DNA of 64,000 nt, taken from assembly GCA_038244815.1 (NCBI GenBank), contig JBBRTB010000010.1:1-64000 (forward strand), written 5' to 3'. Of this stretch, positions 1 to 8,266 are shown in pieces (position 1 is the stretch's first letter; each line of letters starts with the position of its first letter). The translations under genes were made by a program, and so were the position numbers. Origin of the DNA: DASVHS01 sp038244815. Lineage in GTDB: Bacteria > Acidobacteriota > Thermoanaerobaculia > Gp7-AA8. The notes under the pieces are model-generated. The model was not told where the DNA came from and ran no database searches. It was given only the letters and a program-made list of their open reading frames with translations.

Positions 1-108
<108 letters not shown>

Positions 109-109
109 A

Positions 110-1303
110 CGACCCACGACCGCGCACCCCCAATTCGACGATCTGCTGCACACGGTCGTGCAGCGCCAAATGGTCGCGGACGTTCCCGTCGGCGTGTTCC
201 TCTCCGGCGGCATCGACTCATCCACGATCGCCATCATCGCGTCGGAACTGACCGAGCGGCGCGTGCCGATGTTCTCCGTGGCGTTCGACGAGCCGTCGTT
301 CGACGAGCGCCGGTACTTCGAGCTGGTGGCGCGGTCGCTCAGCACCGACCATCGCATCGAGGTGTTCACGGCGCAGTCGGCGCTCGATCTGATGCCGGAG
401 ATTGCCTCGATGGCCCGGGAGCCACTCGGCGACGCGTCCCTGCTGCCGACGTTTGCGATCTCCCGGTTCGCGCGCTCGGAGGTGAAGGTGATCCTCTCCG
501 GGGACGGCGCCGACGAGTTGTTCGGCGGTTATCCGACGCATCGGGTGTGGCGCGCGGGCCGGCTCTACGCGCGACTGCCTGGCGCACTGCGCCGCGCCAT
601 CGCTCGAAGCGCCCACGCCGTCCTCCCGGTGAGCACCGCCAACCTCTCCCTCGACTATCGCATCCGGAAGTTCCTCGACGGCGCCGAGCGCGATCTGGTC
701 ATGCAGAACCAACGGTGGCTGGGCACGTTCACGCCGGATGAGCTGCAGCGGTTGCTGCGCCGTTACGACAGCGACGCGGACGCAACGGTCGATGCCATCC
801 TGCACGACGCCGATTCGCCGGATCTCTCGCCTTCCGACCGCATCCTGCGCATGGACGAGCGTTTCTACATGCAGGAGCAGGTGCTCGTGAAAGTCGATCG
901 CGCCAGCATGGCCAACTCGCTGGAAGTGCGCGTGCCGTTTCTCGACAACGAGATCATGGACTTCGCGCACGCACTGCCACCCTCGATGAAGCACAACAAG
1001 CGCATCCTGCGCGAATGGCTGCGCGGCCGATTACCGGCGGAAATCTGGGCCCGGCCGAAGAAAGGATTCGGCATCCCGGTGGGCCGCTGGTTCCGCCGCG
1101 AGCTGCGCGACCTCCTCGTGGCCAGCATCGCCGAACTGCGCGGCGTGATCGACGAAACCTACGCGGCCAGGCTCATCGACGAACACCAGCGCGGACAGCG
1201 CGACCGCCGCAAGGAGCTCTACAACCTGCTGGCGCTGGCGCTCTGGTACCGCCGCGCACGCGGGATCACCGCACTAGCGCAGGCCCGCAACGGCCTTGCG
1301 TAG
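110..1303 (+). CDS. asnB: Asparagine synthase (glutamine-hydrolysing), C-terminal synthetase domain, 5'-truncated
   Basis: This is the C-terminal ATP-pyrophosphatase domain of a class B asparagine synthetase, which amidates aspartate or a related substrate using ATP and ammonia from glutamine. The PP-loop motif SGGIDSS is at nt 203-223. The family motif SGDGADELFGGY is near nt 497-532, and a helical region with VKVDRASMANSLEVRVPFLD follows. The N-terminal glutaminase domain is missing because the contig begins here; the first ~20 bases of the given range are repeat or artefact. Members of this family also act in exopolysaccharide or lasso-peptide clusters, so the substrate is not certain. The 3' end overlaps a convergent small gene by about 30 nt. 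Confidence 0.88.
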   Translation, partial: RPTTAHPQFDDLLHTVVQRQMVADVPVGVFLSGGIDSSTIAIIASELTERRVPMFSVAFDEPSFDERRYFELVARSLSTDHRIEVFTAQSALDLMPEIASMAREPLGDASLLPTFAISRFARSEVKVILSGDGADELFGGYPTHRVWRAGRLYARLPGALRRAIARSAHAVLPVSTANLSLDYRIRKFLDGAERDLVMQNQRWLGTFTPDELQRLLRRYDSDADATVDAILHDADSPDLSPSDRILRMDERFYMQEQVLVKVDRASMANSLEVRVPFLDNEIMDFAHALPPSMKHNKRILREWLRGRLPAEIWARPKKGFGIPVGRWFRRELRDLLVASIAELRGVIDETYAARLIDEHQRGQRDRRKELYNLLALALWYRRARGITALAQARNGLA

Positions 1304-1735
1304 CGCGGCATGACCGGCGGCCACATCGACGCTGCGCTGCAGGAGCGGCACGTACTGCTTCGCGAACTCCGGATCGGCCGAGGGGCCGAACAGCGCGTCG
1401 AGGCGATTGGCGATGGCGGTGACCTCGGCGATCTCGAAGTCGCGTCGCGACATCTCGTCGATGTCGACGATCAGCGAGGTGATGGGCTTGAGCCAGGCGA
1501 AGAACGGATCGTCATTGAGGAGCTGCAGGAGCTGCGCCGGCTGGGCCTTGGTTCCGTACGCGAAGGCGTAGTCCTCTTTGGCCGCCTCGATGAGCGCGCG
1601 ATGCAGCGGCATGAGCAGCCGGGAGGTCTCGCGCAGTGCGGCACGGCGGGCCGCGCGCGGTTCATCATCGGGAGTGTGCATGGTCCGGGCGAAGAACTTC
1701 GCCTTCTGGTCGTTGTAGTTCATCGACAAAATCAC
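1274..1735 (-). CDS. Conserved hypothetical protein, alpha-helical, ~150 aa
   Basis: I do not recognise the family. The protein is soluble-looking and predicted mostly helical, with many Ala, Leu, Arg and Glu residues and no signal peptide or membrane segment. The start is either the Met at 1735 or a second Met four codons later (1723), after which the sequence reads NYNDQKAKFFARTMH. It is convergent with asnB and the two frames overlap by about 30 nt at their 3' ends. Codon use matches the neighbours, which supports a real gene. No function is assigned. Confidence 0.6.
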   Translation of the reverse strand: MILSMNYNDQKAKFFARTMHTPDDEPRAARRAALRETSRLLMPLHRALIEAAKEDYAFAYGTKAQPAQLLQLLNDDPFFAWLKPITSLIVDIDEMSRRDFEIAEVTAIANRLDALFGPSADPEFAKQYVPLLQRSVDVAAGHAALRKAVAGLR

Positions 1736-1851
1736 GCCCCCACGGTTGGCTGGGGAAGGGTGGGTAGGCAGTAGCCAACCGTAGGGGCTGTGAAACGTGA
1801 ATCAGCTTCCAGGAACAACAAGTCTACACCCATCTGCGATAATCGTGAATC

Positions 1852-4014
1852 GTGCCAGACGCGAAGTTTTCGCTGCGGCAAATGCTCGGCGAACGCGCTT
1901 TCTGGTGCCTCGTCGCGCTCGTTCTTCTCTTCTTCTACCGCCCCCTTTTCAGCGAGACGTTCTTCTTCCGCGACGTCTATCTTCTCTTCTACGGAAAGAA
2001 AGTTTTATTTGCTGAAGCGCTGAAGAGCGGGCAGATCCCCCTGTGGGATCCGCTGATGAACGGCGGGCAGCCGTTCCTGGCCTCGCCGGGCACCTCGGCG
2101 CTCTATCCGTTCAACGTGCTCTTCCTCCTGCTCTCTCCGCTGGCGGCGTTCAACCTCCATCTCGTGCTGCAGTTCGTCGTCTGCGCCGCCTCGGCGTACT
2201 TTCTTGCGCGCGTCCTCGACTTATCAGCGACGGCCGCGTTCGTCTGCGGCGCGGTTTACACGTTCTGCGGCTATGTACTCTCTTCGTCGACGCTGCTCGT
2301 GCTGATGCAGGCCGTGCCGTGGGCGCCGGCGCTCCTCGGCGCGATGCATCTGCTCGTGCGCGAACAGCGCAAGCGCTGGCTCGTGCTCGCCGCGGTCTTC
2401 GGGGCGCTGCCGATTCTCGGCGGGGGCGCGGACATGAGCGCGATGAGCTTCGCGCTGGCGGGCGCCTGGGCTCTCGTCGTTCCGGGCGAGGTACCGCTCG
2501 CGCGCCGCGTGAAGCTGGCCGCGCTGGCGATGGCATTCAGCATCGGGCTGTCGCTCATGCTGACGCTGCCCGCGTACGAGGTCATCCGCAACTCGTCGCG
2601 CGGGGAGAAGCGCGAGTACTCGACGTTCGTGCAGTGGTCGGTGAGTCCGCGGCGCTTGCCGGAGCTCATCGTGCCGCGATTCTTCGGCCCGACCGACACG
2701 CTGGCACGCCGCGACTACTGGGGCGGTCCGTTCGAATACGGATTCCCATACGTCGTCAGTATCTACTTCGGCGCGGGCGCGTTTCTGCTCGCGTTTGCCG
2801 GACTCATCGCGCCGCCGCTCCCGCCGCGCGCGCGCATCCTCCTGGGCACCTTCGCGGGCGCGGGGTTCCTGCTCTGCATCGGCGGCTATCTGCCGTTCTT
2901 TCATCTGCTCTACGACCACGTCCCGCTCATCGGCGTCTTTCGCTTTCCTGTGAAGGCGCTGCAGATGACGCTCGTGCCGGTGGCGGTCCTGTCGGCAGCG
3001 GGCCTCGATGCGCTGGCCACGGCGCGACGAAAGATCGTGGTGCCGGCGATCGTCGTCGCGGCGATGCTCGCCGTCGCAACGTTCTTTTCGTCAGGTATCG
3101 CGGGCGCGATTCTGGGATTCGATTTGCGGCCCGAATCGGCGGCCGTTCTCACGCACAGCTTCGTGCACGCGTCGATCGCGGCCGTGCTCTTCGCGCTGGC
3201 GTTGCTCTGGAATCGCCGGCTCGCGGTTGCGGCGGTCGTCGTGCTCGATTTGGCCGTCGCGGGATGGCGCGTGAATCCGTACGCGTCGCGCGAGCTCTTC
3301 GTCGCTCCGCCGCTGGCGGCGAAAGTGAAGTCGATCATCGGCGAGGGACGTCTCTATCGCACGCCTGACCCATTCGTGCAGCGGCTCAACGTGCCCACGA
3401 ACGAGGGCGTGTGGCTGGCGTGGTGGGATCTGCAGCTTCTCAGCCGCTACACCGCGGCGACGTTCGGCATCCCGCTCATCTTCCACGAGGACTACGACGG
3501 CCTCGCCCCGACCCGCATGGCGCGGATGACGGATCGCATCCACACGATGTCGTGGCCGGAGCGCCTGCCGATCCTGTCCCAGGCGGGCGCGAGCGTGATC
3601 ATCACGCCGGACGTCGTGAGCGGTGAGGGCATCGAGCGCGTGGAGGCGCTGCGCGGCGCGAACGGTCTGCCGCTCTACGTCTATCGCAACCACGCCGCCA
3701 CGCCGCTGCGGATGACGTGCGGTCCGGCCACGTTCCACACGCTCCGGCGGCGGTTCAACGAATGGTCCGTCGATGTGACCTCCTCGTGCAGCGGCAGTCT
3801 GGTGTTTGCGGACTCCTGGTATCCCGGCTGGCGGATGACCGTCGACGAGCGCGACAGCCCGCAGCTGCTGGCCGGCTTCGGACTCTCCGCCGTGGCGGTT
3901 CCGGCCGGGCATCACGTCGTCACGAAGCGCTATCAGCCGCGCCTGCCGCTCATCGGCCTGGCGGGCTCGCTGCTCACCGCGCTCGGGCTGGCCTTTTGGC
4001 GCATCAGTCAGTAG
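1852..4014 (+). CDS. YfhO-family polytopic membrane protein
   Basis: A 720-residue integral membrane protein with about a dozen hydrophobic segments between residues ~15 and ~480, then a soluble C-terminal domain and a last membrane helix (~695-715). The stretch around IPLWDPLMNGGQPFLASPG after the first helix is typical of YfhO-like proteins, GT-C-fold enzymes implicated in glycosylating lipoteichoic acid or other envelope polymers. The start is GTG at 1852; the ATG codons just upstream are in other frames. A GATAAT hexamer preceded by TGC lies 8 nt before the GTG, compatible with an extended -10 and a leaderless transcript. The donor and acceptor are unknown. Confidence 0.72.
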   Translation: MPDAKFSLRQMLGERAFWCLVALVLLFFYRPLFSETFFFRDVYLLFYGKKVLFAEALKSGQIPLWDPLMNGGQPFLASPGTSALYPFNVLFLLLSPLAAFNLHLVLQFVVCAASAYFLARVLDLSATAAFVCGAVYTFCGYVLSSSTLLVLMQAVPWAPALLGAMHLLVREQRKRWLVLAAVFGALPILGGGADMSAMSFALAGAWALVVPGEVPLARRVKLAALAMAFSIGLSLMLTLPAYEVIRNSSRGEKREYSTFVQWSVSPRRLPELIVPRFFGPTDTLARRDYWGGPFEYGFPYVVSIYFGAGAFLLAFAGLIAPPLPPRARILLGTFAGAGFLLCIGGYLPFFHLLYDHVPLIGVFRFPVKALQMTLVPVAVLSAAGLDALATARRKIVVPAIVVAAMLAVATFFSSGIAGAILGFDLRPESAAVLTHSFVHASIAAVLFALALLWNRRLAVAAVVVLDLAVAGWRVNPYASRELFVAPPLAAKVKSIIGEGRLYRTPDPFVQRLNVPTNEGVWLAWWDLQLLSRYTAATFGIPLIFHEDYDGLAPTRMARMTDRIHTMSWPERLPILSQAGASVIITPDVVSGEGIERVEALRGANGLPLYVYRNHAATPLRMTCGPATFHTLRRRFNEWSVDVTSSCSGSLVFADSWYPGWRMTVDERDSPQLLAGFGLSAVAVPAGHHVVTKRYQPRLPLIGLAGSLLTALGLAFWRISQ

Positions 4015-4075
4015 AATCCGCCGCCTCGACGCCGCGGAATGTACGGCAACGTCAGGTCGTTACCCCGCTTTGCTC

Positions 4076-4152
4076 GCACCCATAGCTTAATTGGATAGAG
4101 CATCTGACTACGGATCAGAAGGTTGCAAGTTCGAGTCTTGCTGGGTGCACCA
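4076..4152 (+). tRNA. tRNA-Arg(ACG), CCA encoded
   Basis: Complete cloverleaf. The acceptor stem GCACCCA pairs with TGGGTGC, followed by discriminator A and an encoded CCA. The anticodon stem TCTGA/TCAGA carries the loop CTACGGA, giving anticodon ACG. The first anticodon base A34 of this tRNA is the substrate of TadA, whose gene begins 58 nt downstream. Confidence 0.96.
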
Positions 4153-4173
4153 AGTCTCAAATCATGATCGCAA

Positions 4174-4192
4174 GGCCGGCCGGGAGCCGGCC
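4174..4192 (+). repeat. Short GC hairpin between tRNA-Arg and tadA
   Basis: GGCCGGC, a 5-nt loop CGGGA, then GCCGGCC. There is no following T-run, so it is not a clear terminator. The motif followed by CCTACGTG resembles the core of the GCCGGC/CACCTACAC repeat family at 10067-10157. Confidence 0.5.
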
Positions 4193-4210
4193 TACGTGTA
4201 TCTTTGACAG

Positions 4211-4662
4211 ATGAGTCAAGCGCAGTGGATGGAAGAGGCATTTGCGCTTGCTGAAGCAGCGGGAGCGGAGGGCGAGATTCCGGTCGGCGCGGTGGTCGTC
4301 GATCGAGATGGCAACATCATCGGCCGCGGCCGCAACCGGCGCGAGTCGGGCGATCCTCTCGGACACGCCGAATTGATCGCCATCGCCGAAGCGGCGAAAG
4401 CGATCGGCGGGTGGAGACTGGACGGAGCGACGATGGTCGTGACCCTCGAGCCGTGCGCAATGTGCGCGGGCGCGCTCGTAAACTCGCGCATCGATCGATT
4501 GATCTTCGCCGCGTACGATCCCAAGGCAGGCTTCTGCGGATCGCTCGGCAATCTCGTTCAGGATCCCCGGCTGAATCACCGTCTGGAGGTGACCGGCGGA
4601 TTCGAGGAACAGCGTTCCCGTGACCTTCTTCAGCAATTCTTCCGATCGCTGCGCACCCGTAC

Positions 4663-4684
<22 letters not shown>
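4211..4684 (+). CDS. tadA: tRNA-specific adenosine deaminase TadA
   Basis: TadA converts A34 to inosine in tRNA-Arg(ACG), so that one tRNA reads CGU, CGC and CGA codons. The zinc-deaminase signature is intact: HAE (H52, with E54 the proton shuttle) and PCAMC (C82, C85). The length of 157 aa is normal. A TATCTT hexamer lies 6 nt before the ATG and I see no good Shine-Dalgarno. The gene sits between its substrate tRNA-Arg(ACG) and a tRNA-Ser gene. Its last seven codons and stop lie inside the tRNA-Ser gene (4663-4752), so the C-terminal residues RWQSG are encoded by the tRNA acceptor and D-arm. An earlier stop produced by error cannot be excluded. Confidence 0.95.
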
Positions 4685-4754
<70 letters not shown>

Positions 4755-4789
4755 CAATCAGGTTAGAGGCCTCGGGTCCGAGGCCCTGT

Positions 4790-4880
4790 GGAGAGATGGC
4801 CGAGTGGCTTAAGGCGCACGCTTGGAAAGCGTGTGTACGTTAAAAGCGTACCGTGGGTTCGAATCCCACTCTCTCCGCCA
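4790..4880 (+). tRNA. tRNA-Ser(GGA), CCA encoded
   Basis: Class II tRNA of 91 nt. The acceptor stem GGAGAGA pairs with TCTCTCC, followed by G and an encoded CCA. The anticodon stem CACGC/GCGTG with loop TTGGAAA gives GGA. It lies 37 nt after tRNA-Ser(CGA), and the vapC-like gene ends 22 nt beyond it on the other strand. Confidence 0.95.
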
Positions 4881-4902
4881 ATCGTTCAGCAGATCCGATC
4901 CG

Positions 4903-5331
4903 TTATCCCGCCGTCCACGGATCGAGAAACGGTGCGTTTGCTCGTTCGTACTCGCTGGTGTCGCGTGACACGATCGTCAACCCGTGATGGAGAGCCGTTG
5001 CGGCGATGATGAGGTCTGGCTGTGCGAACGTGTGGCCGCTCTTCCGCCCCTCTTCAACCAGCAACCGCCATCGCAACATGATGTCTTCGGTGATTTCGAG
5101 GACTCGTTCGTCGAACATCGGCCGGAGCTTGTGATCCAGCCACTCGCTCAATTCCAACCTGCGGCTGGCATCCTCGACCAACTCGATGCCAAAGCGAATC
5201 TCCGCAAACGTGACGGCGCTGAGATACAACAGATCGAGTGATTGACCGGCCACGAACTCCACCACACGTCGATCCGGTCTGGCGCGCCGCAGTTCCGACA
5301 AAACGTTCGTGTCGAGAAGCCAGCCTCTCAC
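4903..5331 (-). CDS. VapC-type PIN-domain toxin
   Basis: PIN-domain ribonuclease of 142 aa, the toxin of a type II toxin-antitoxin pair; family members cleave tRNA or rRNA. The acidic residues expected at a Mg-binding PIN site are present: D7 in LLDTN, E44 in FAEIRFG, D106 in PDLIIA and D124 in SRD. I place the start at GTG 5331, one base after the antitoxin stop; an upstream extension in frame would run back into the antitoxin gene. Translational coupling to the antitoxin is likely. The gene lies directly beside tRNA-Ser(GGA), inside a block that separates tadA from the SRP RNA and dnaX. Confidence 0.88.
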   Translation of the reverse strand: MRGWLLDTNVLSELRRARPDRRVVEFVAGQSLDLLYLSAVTFAEIRFGIELVEDASRRLELSEWLDHKLRPMFDERVLEITEDIMLRWRLLVEEGRKSGHTFAQPDLIIAATALHHGLTIVSRDTSEYERANAPFLDPWTAG

Positions 5332-5332
5332 G

Positions 5333-5626
5333 TCACAGCTCGACGGCGCGGACGCGTCCACGCGTACGCACTCGCTCGATTGCAATATCGCGGAGTGGAG
5401 AGTCGTGCAGTACCTTCACCAGCACCTCGCCCGTTGGCTCTCCCTTTCCGCGTCGGTACTCCTCGACCGAAACAACCACGACCTCTTCACGGCCGTGGAC
5501 CGTGATCCGCTGTGGTCCCTCGGTCTTTGCCCTCCGGACAACTTCGCTGAATCGGGCTTTTGCGTCCTGAAGTGCCCATTGTCCGGTCCGGGAGTCGCGT
5601 GCGCGCGTGCGTTTAATTCTAGTCAT
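5333..5626 (-). CDS. Phd/YefM-type antitoxin
   Basis: A 97-residue antitoxin paired with the PIN toxin downstream. The N-terminal half (RTGQWALQDAKARFSEVV, then a short strand and VHGREEVVVVSVEEY) is the Phd/YefM DNA-binding fold, and the basic C-terminus would bind the toxin. The ATG at 5626 starts within a 6-bp inverted repeat (CTAGTC/GACTAG) and 7 nt after a TATACT hexamer, suggesting an autoregulated, possibly leaderless transcript. A much longer open frame exists upstream in the same frame, but it is antisense to the aminotransferase and is not coding. Confidence 0.86.
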   Translation of the reverse strand: MTRIKRTRARDSRTGQWALQDAKARFSEVVRRAKTEGPQRITVHGREEVVVVSVEEYRRGKGEPTGEVLVKVLHDSPLRDIAIERVRTRGRVRAVEL

Positions 5627-5640
5627 TCTGACTAGTATAC
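5619..5640 (-). promoter_or_regulatory. Candidate promoter/operator of the toxin-antitoxin pair
   Basis: On the minus strand TATACT (5639-5634) resembles a -10 box. The inverted repeat CTAGTC-N5-GACTAG (5619-5635) overlaps both it and the antitoxin ATG (5626-5624). This is the usual position for an antitoxin-bound operator. No good -35 is seen at 17 bp, so the promoter call is tentative. Confidence 0.5.
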
Positions 5641-5701
5641 CGCTCCGCACCTGCAGGCGGCGTGGGCATAGAGTAGTGCGCCTGATTTCGAGGAGCCTTC
5701 C

Positions 5702-7057
5702 ATGACTACGACCGATACGACTGCGACGATGACGGCGGAAGAGATCGTCGCGCTCACCAGACGCCACACGATCTTCTCCTGGTCCGCGCAGGGCAGCGTG
5801 AACCCCATCCCCATGGTCCGCGGCGAGGGCATCTACTTCTGGGATGCCGACGGCAAACGCTACGTCGACATGAACTCGCAGTTGATGTGCGTGAACATCG
5901 GCCACGGCGACCGCCGCGTGATCGACGCGATCAAACGCCAGGCCGACGAGCTCGTCTATGCCGGTCCGGGAATGGCCACGCCGGTGCGGGCGCGCGTCGG
6001 GAAGATGCTCGCCGGCCTCACTCCCGGCGATCTCAATCGCTTCTTCTTCACCCTCGGCGGCGCCGAGGCCAATGAGAATGCCATCCGCATCGCGCGGATG
6101 GTGACGGGACGCCAGAAGATCATGGCCCGCTACCGCTCCTATCACGGCGCCACCGCCGGCTCGATCTCGCTGACCGGCGATCCGCGGCGCTGGGCCAACG
6201 AGCCCGGCATCCCCGGCGTGGTCCGCTTCTTCGATCCGTACAAGTACCGCAGCCATCTCTATCGCCAGGGCGACAGCGACGCGGCGTTCACGCAGCGCTG
6301 CCTCGAAGAAGTCGAGGAGATCATCCAGTTCGAAGGCCCGAAGACGATCGCGGCGATGTTCATCGAGACCGTCACGGGCACGAATGGACTGATCGTGCCG
6401 CCGGACGGCTACATCCGGGGCCTGCGCGACATCTGCACGCGTCACGGCATCCTGCTCGTCTGCGATGAAGTGATGTGCGGGCTGGGACGGACCGGGCGGT
6501 GGTTCGCGGTCGATCACTGGAACGTGGTGCCGGACATGATCACGATGGCCAAGGGTCTGACCTCGGCCTACCTGCCCTTGGGCGCCGTCGCGCTCAGCGA
6601 TTCGCTGGCCAGCTACTTCGACAAGAACGTCTTCTACGGCGGACTCACGTATAACGCCCATCCCATGAGCCTGGCCGCTGCGGAGGCGTGTCTGCAGGCC
6701 ATGATCGACGACAGGACGATGGAGCACACGCAGCGGATGGGCGGCGTGCTCGCCGATCTCCATCAGCAAATGAAAGCGAAGCACCCGTCGGTCGGCGACG
6801 TCCGCTCGATCGGACTGTTCGGCGTGCTCGAGCTCGTGCGCAACCGCGAGACGAAGGAGCCGATGGCGCCGTTCAACGGAACGAGTCCGGAGATGCAGAA
6901 GCTCGGCGCGTATTTCCGCGAGCACGGCATGTACGCGTTCATCAACTGGAACAATCTGTTCACGAATCCTCCGCTCTGCATCACCGAGGAGCAGCTTCGC
7001 GATGCGTTCGGGGTGATCGACTCGGCGCTCGAGATCACCGACGCCGCGGCGAGCTAG
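5702..7057 (+). CDS. Class III PLP-dependent aminotransferase
   Basis: Fold-type I omega-aminotransferase of 451 aa. It has the class III hallmarks: the substrate-loop region NIGHGD, FFTLGGAEANENAIRIAR (~115-132), CDEVMCGLGRTG with D255, and the PLP-binding lysine in TMAKGLTSAYLPLGAV (K284). The sequence resembles taurine- or beta-alanine-pyruvate aminotransferases, but the amine substrate cannot be decided from sequence alone. A purine-rich GAGGAG lies upstream of the ATG. It is followed by a repeat fragment and then a quinone reductase; no operon partner explains its role. Confidence 0.85.
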   Translation: MTTTDTTATMTAEEIVALTRRHTIFSWSAQGSVNPIPMVRGEGIYFWDADGKRYVDMNSQLMCVNIGHGDRRVIDAIKRQADELVYAGPGMATPVRARVGKMLAGLTPGDLNRFFFTLGGAEANENAIRIARMVTGRQKIMARYRSYHGATAGSISLTGDPRRWANEPGIPGVVRFFDPYKYRSHLYRQGDSDAAFTQRCLEEVEEIIQFEGPKTIAAMFIETVTGTNGLIVPPDGYIRGLRDICTRHGILLVCDEVMCGLGRTGRWFAVDHWNVVPDMITMAKGLTSAYLPLGAVALSDSLASYFDKNVFYGGLTYNAHPMSLAAAEACLQAMIDDRTMEHTQRMGGVLADLHQQMKAKHPSVGDVRSIGLFGVLELVRNRETKEPMAPFNGTSPEMQKLGAYFREHGMYAFINWNNLFTNPPLCITEEQLRDAFGVIDSALEITDAAAS

Positions 7058-7059
7058 CG

Positions 7060-7105
7060 ACTCCCCCCGCCCGGATTCCTCGCGCTCTGCGGCGCTCGGA
7101 ATGAC
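7060..7105 (+). repeat. Half copy of the TCATCCTGAGCGAAG-type repeat
   Basis: This stretch closely matches the right half of the element at 18100-18181: CTCCCCCCG, a GGAT/CC step, CGC and CTC motifs, then GGCGCTCGGAATGAC. The left arm is absent. It lies in the 77-nt gap between the aminotransferase and the quinone reductase. Confidence 0.65.
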
Positions 7106-7134
7106 GGATATGATCTGAGCGCGGAGTTCGGATC

Positions 7135-8103
7135 ATGCATGCCATTCGCGTAGAAAACACCGGCGGCCCCGAGGTCCTGCGGTTCGTCGAGGTCGAGAGC
7201 GGAAAGCCGGGTCCCGGTCAGGCGCTCGTCCGTCTCGAGGCGATCGGCGTCAACTTCATCGACGTCTATCACCGCACCGGTCTCTATCCGCTGCCGCTGC
7301 CGTTCACGCCGGGATCGGAAGCGGCCGGCATCGTGGAGGAGATCGGAAGCGGCGTCTCCGATCTGAAGAAAGGCGATCGCGTCGCCTACGCCATGGTGCG
7401 TGGCGCTTACGCCGAATTCGCGGTCGTTCCCGCCGAAAAGCTCGTGCCCGTCCCGAAGTCGATCGACGTGAAAACCGCGGCCGCGGTGATGCTGCAGGGC
7501 ATGACCGCGCACTACCTCATCAACAGCACCTATAGGCTCGAGAAAGGCAACACCGCGCTCGTTCACGCGGCGGCGGGCGGCGTGGGAGGACTGCTCGTGC
7601 AGATGGCGAAGCAGCGTGGCGCGCGCGTGTTCGGGACGGCCTCGACGAAGAAACTCGACATCGTGCGCGGCGACGGCGCCGATGCGGCCATCGACTACAC
7701 GACCCAGGACTTCGAGGCCGAGGTCATGAAGCTGACGGGGAACGCCGGGGTCAACGTCGTCTACGACTCGGTCGGGAAGACCACGTTCGACAAGAGTCTC
7801 GAGTGCGTCACCCTGCGCGGGACGCTGGCGCTGTTCGGCCAGTCGAGCGGGCCGGTGCCGCCGTTCGATCCCTCGCGGCTGGCGGTGAAAGGCGTTTATC
7901 TGACGCGCCCCAGTCTCGCCCACTACACGACGACGCGCGACGAGCTGCTCTGGCGAGCCCGGGACGTCTTTTCGATGATCGAGGCGGGGACCCTGAACGT
8001 CCGCATCGACAGCGAGTTTCCGCTGCGCGACGCCGCCCAGGCGCACCAGTTGCTGGAGAGCCGGAAAACGATCGGGAAGGTTCTGCTGATCCCGTCGCGT
8101 TAG
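7135..8103 (+). CDS. qor: NADPH:quinone oxidoreductase (zeta-crystallin-like)
   Basis: MDR-superfamily, zinc-free quinone reductase of 322 aa, the usual length. It has an N-terminal GroES-like domain (NFIDVYHRTGLYPLPLPFTPGSEAAG), followed by the Rossmann motif HAAAGGVGGLLVQMAKQRGA that binds NADPH. The structural-zinc cysteines are absent, as in QOR proteins. The probable role is one-electron reduction of quinones or reduction of enones. It ends 31 nt before the SRP RNA and may read through into that locus. Confidence 0.88.
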   Translation: MHAIRVENTGGPEVLRFVEVESGKPGPGQALVRLEAIGVNFIDVYHRTGLYPLPLPFTPGSEAAGIVEEIGSGVSDLKKGDRVAYAMVRGAYAEFAVVPAEKLVPVPKSIDVKTAAAVMLQGMTAHYLINSTYRLEKGNTALVHAAAGGVGGLLVQMAKQRGARVFGTASTKKLDIVRGDGADAAIDYTTQDFEAEVMKLTGNAGVNVVYDSVGKTTFDKSLECVTLRGTLALFGQSSGPVPPFDPSRLAVKGVYLTRPSLAHYTTTRDELLWRARDVFSMIEAGTLNVRIDSEFPLRDAAQAHQLLESRKTIGKVLLIPSR

Positions 8104-8134
8104 AGCAGAAGTCATACGGACAGCCCGCTGGAGG

Positions 8135-8233
8135 GAGTCCGGGTCCTGTGCAGCAGGCGCACCGAACCTCGTCAGGTCCGGAAGGAAGCAGCGATCAGGT
8201 GCTCAACCTGTGTGCCGCAGTCAACCTGGACTC
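8135..8233 (+). ncRNA. ffs: Signal recognition particle RNA (4.5S type)
   Basis: The conserved SRP domain-IV sequence GTCAGGTCCGGAAGGAAGC is at 8171-8189, with the GGAA tetraloop and internal loops that bind Ffh. The ends pair: GAGTCCGGGT (8135-8144) against ACCTGGACTC (8224-8233). The ~99-nt size fits the small bacterial form without an Alu domain. It lies between qor and dnaX, matching the tadA-ffs-dnaX-ybaB-recR order known from Firmicutes. Confidence 0.94.
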
Positions 8234-8266
8234 TTTCGAGCGGGCTTCCGTTAGACTTCCCCCCTC

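Noticed and set aside
5627..6925. A long minus-strand frame in front of the antitoxin
   Set aside because: It is antisense to the aminotransferase; only its last 97 codons are a real gene.
4880..8134. Integrated element with a duplicated tRNA-Ser 3' end
   Set aside because: No copy of the tRNA 3' end and no integrase gene was found up to the SRP RNA.
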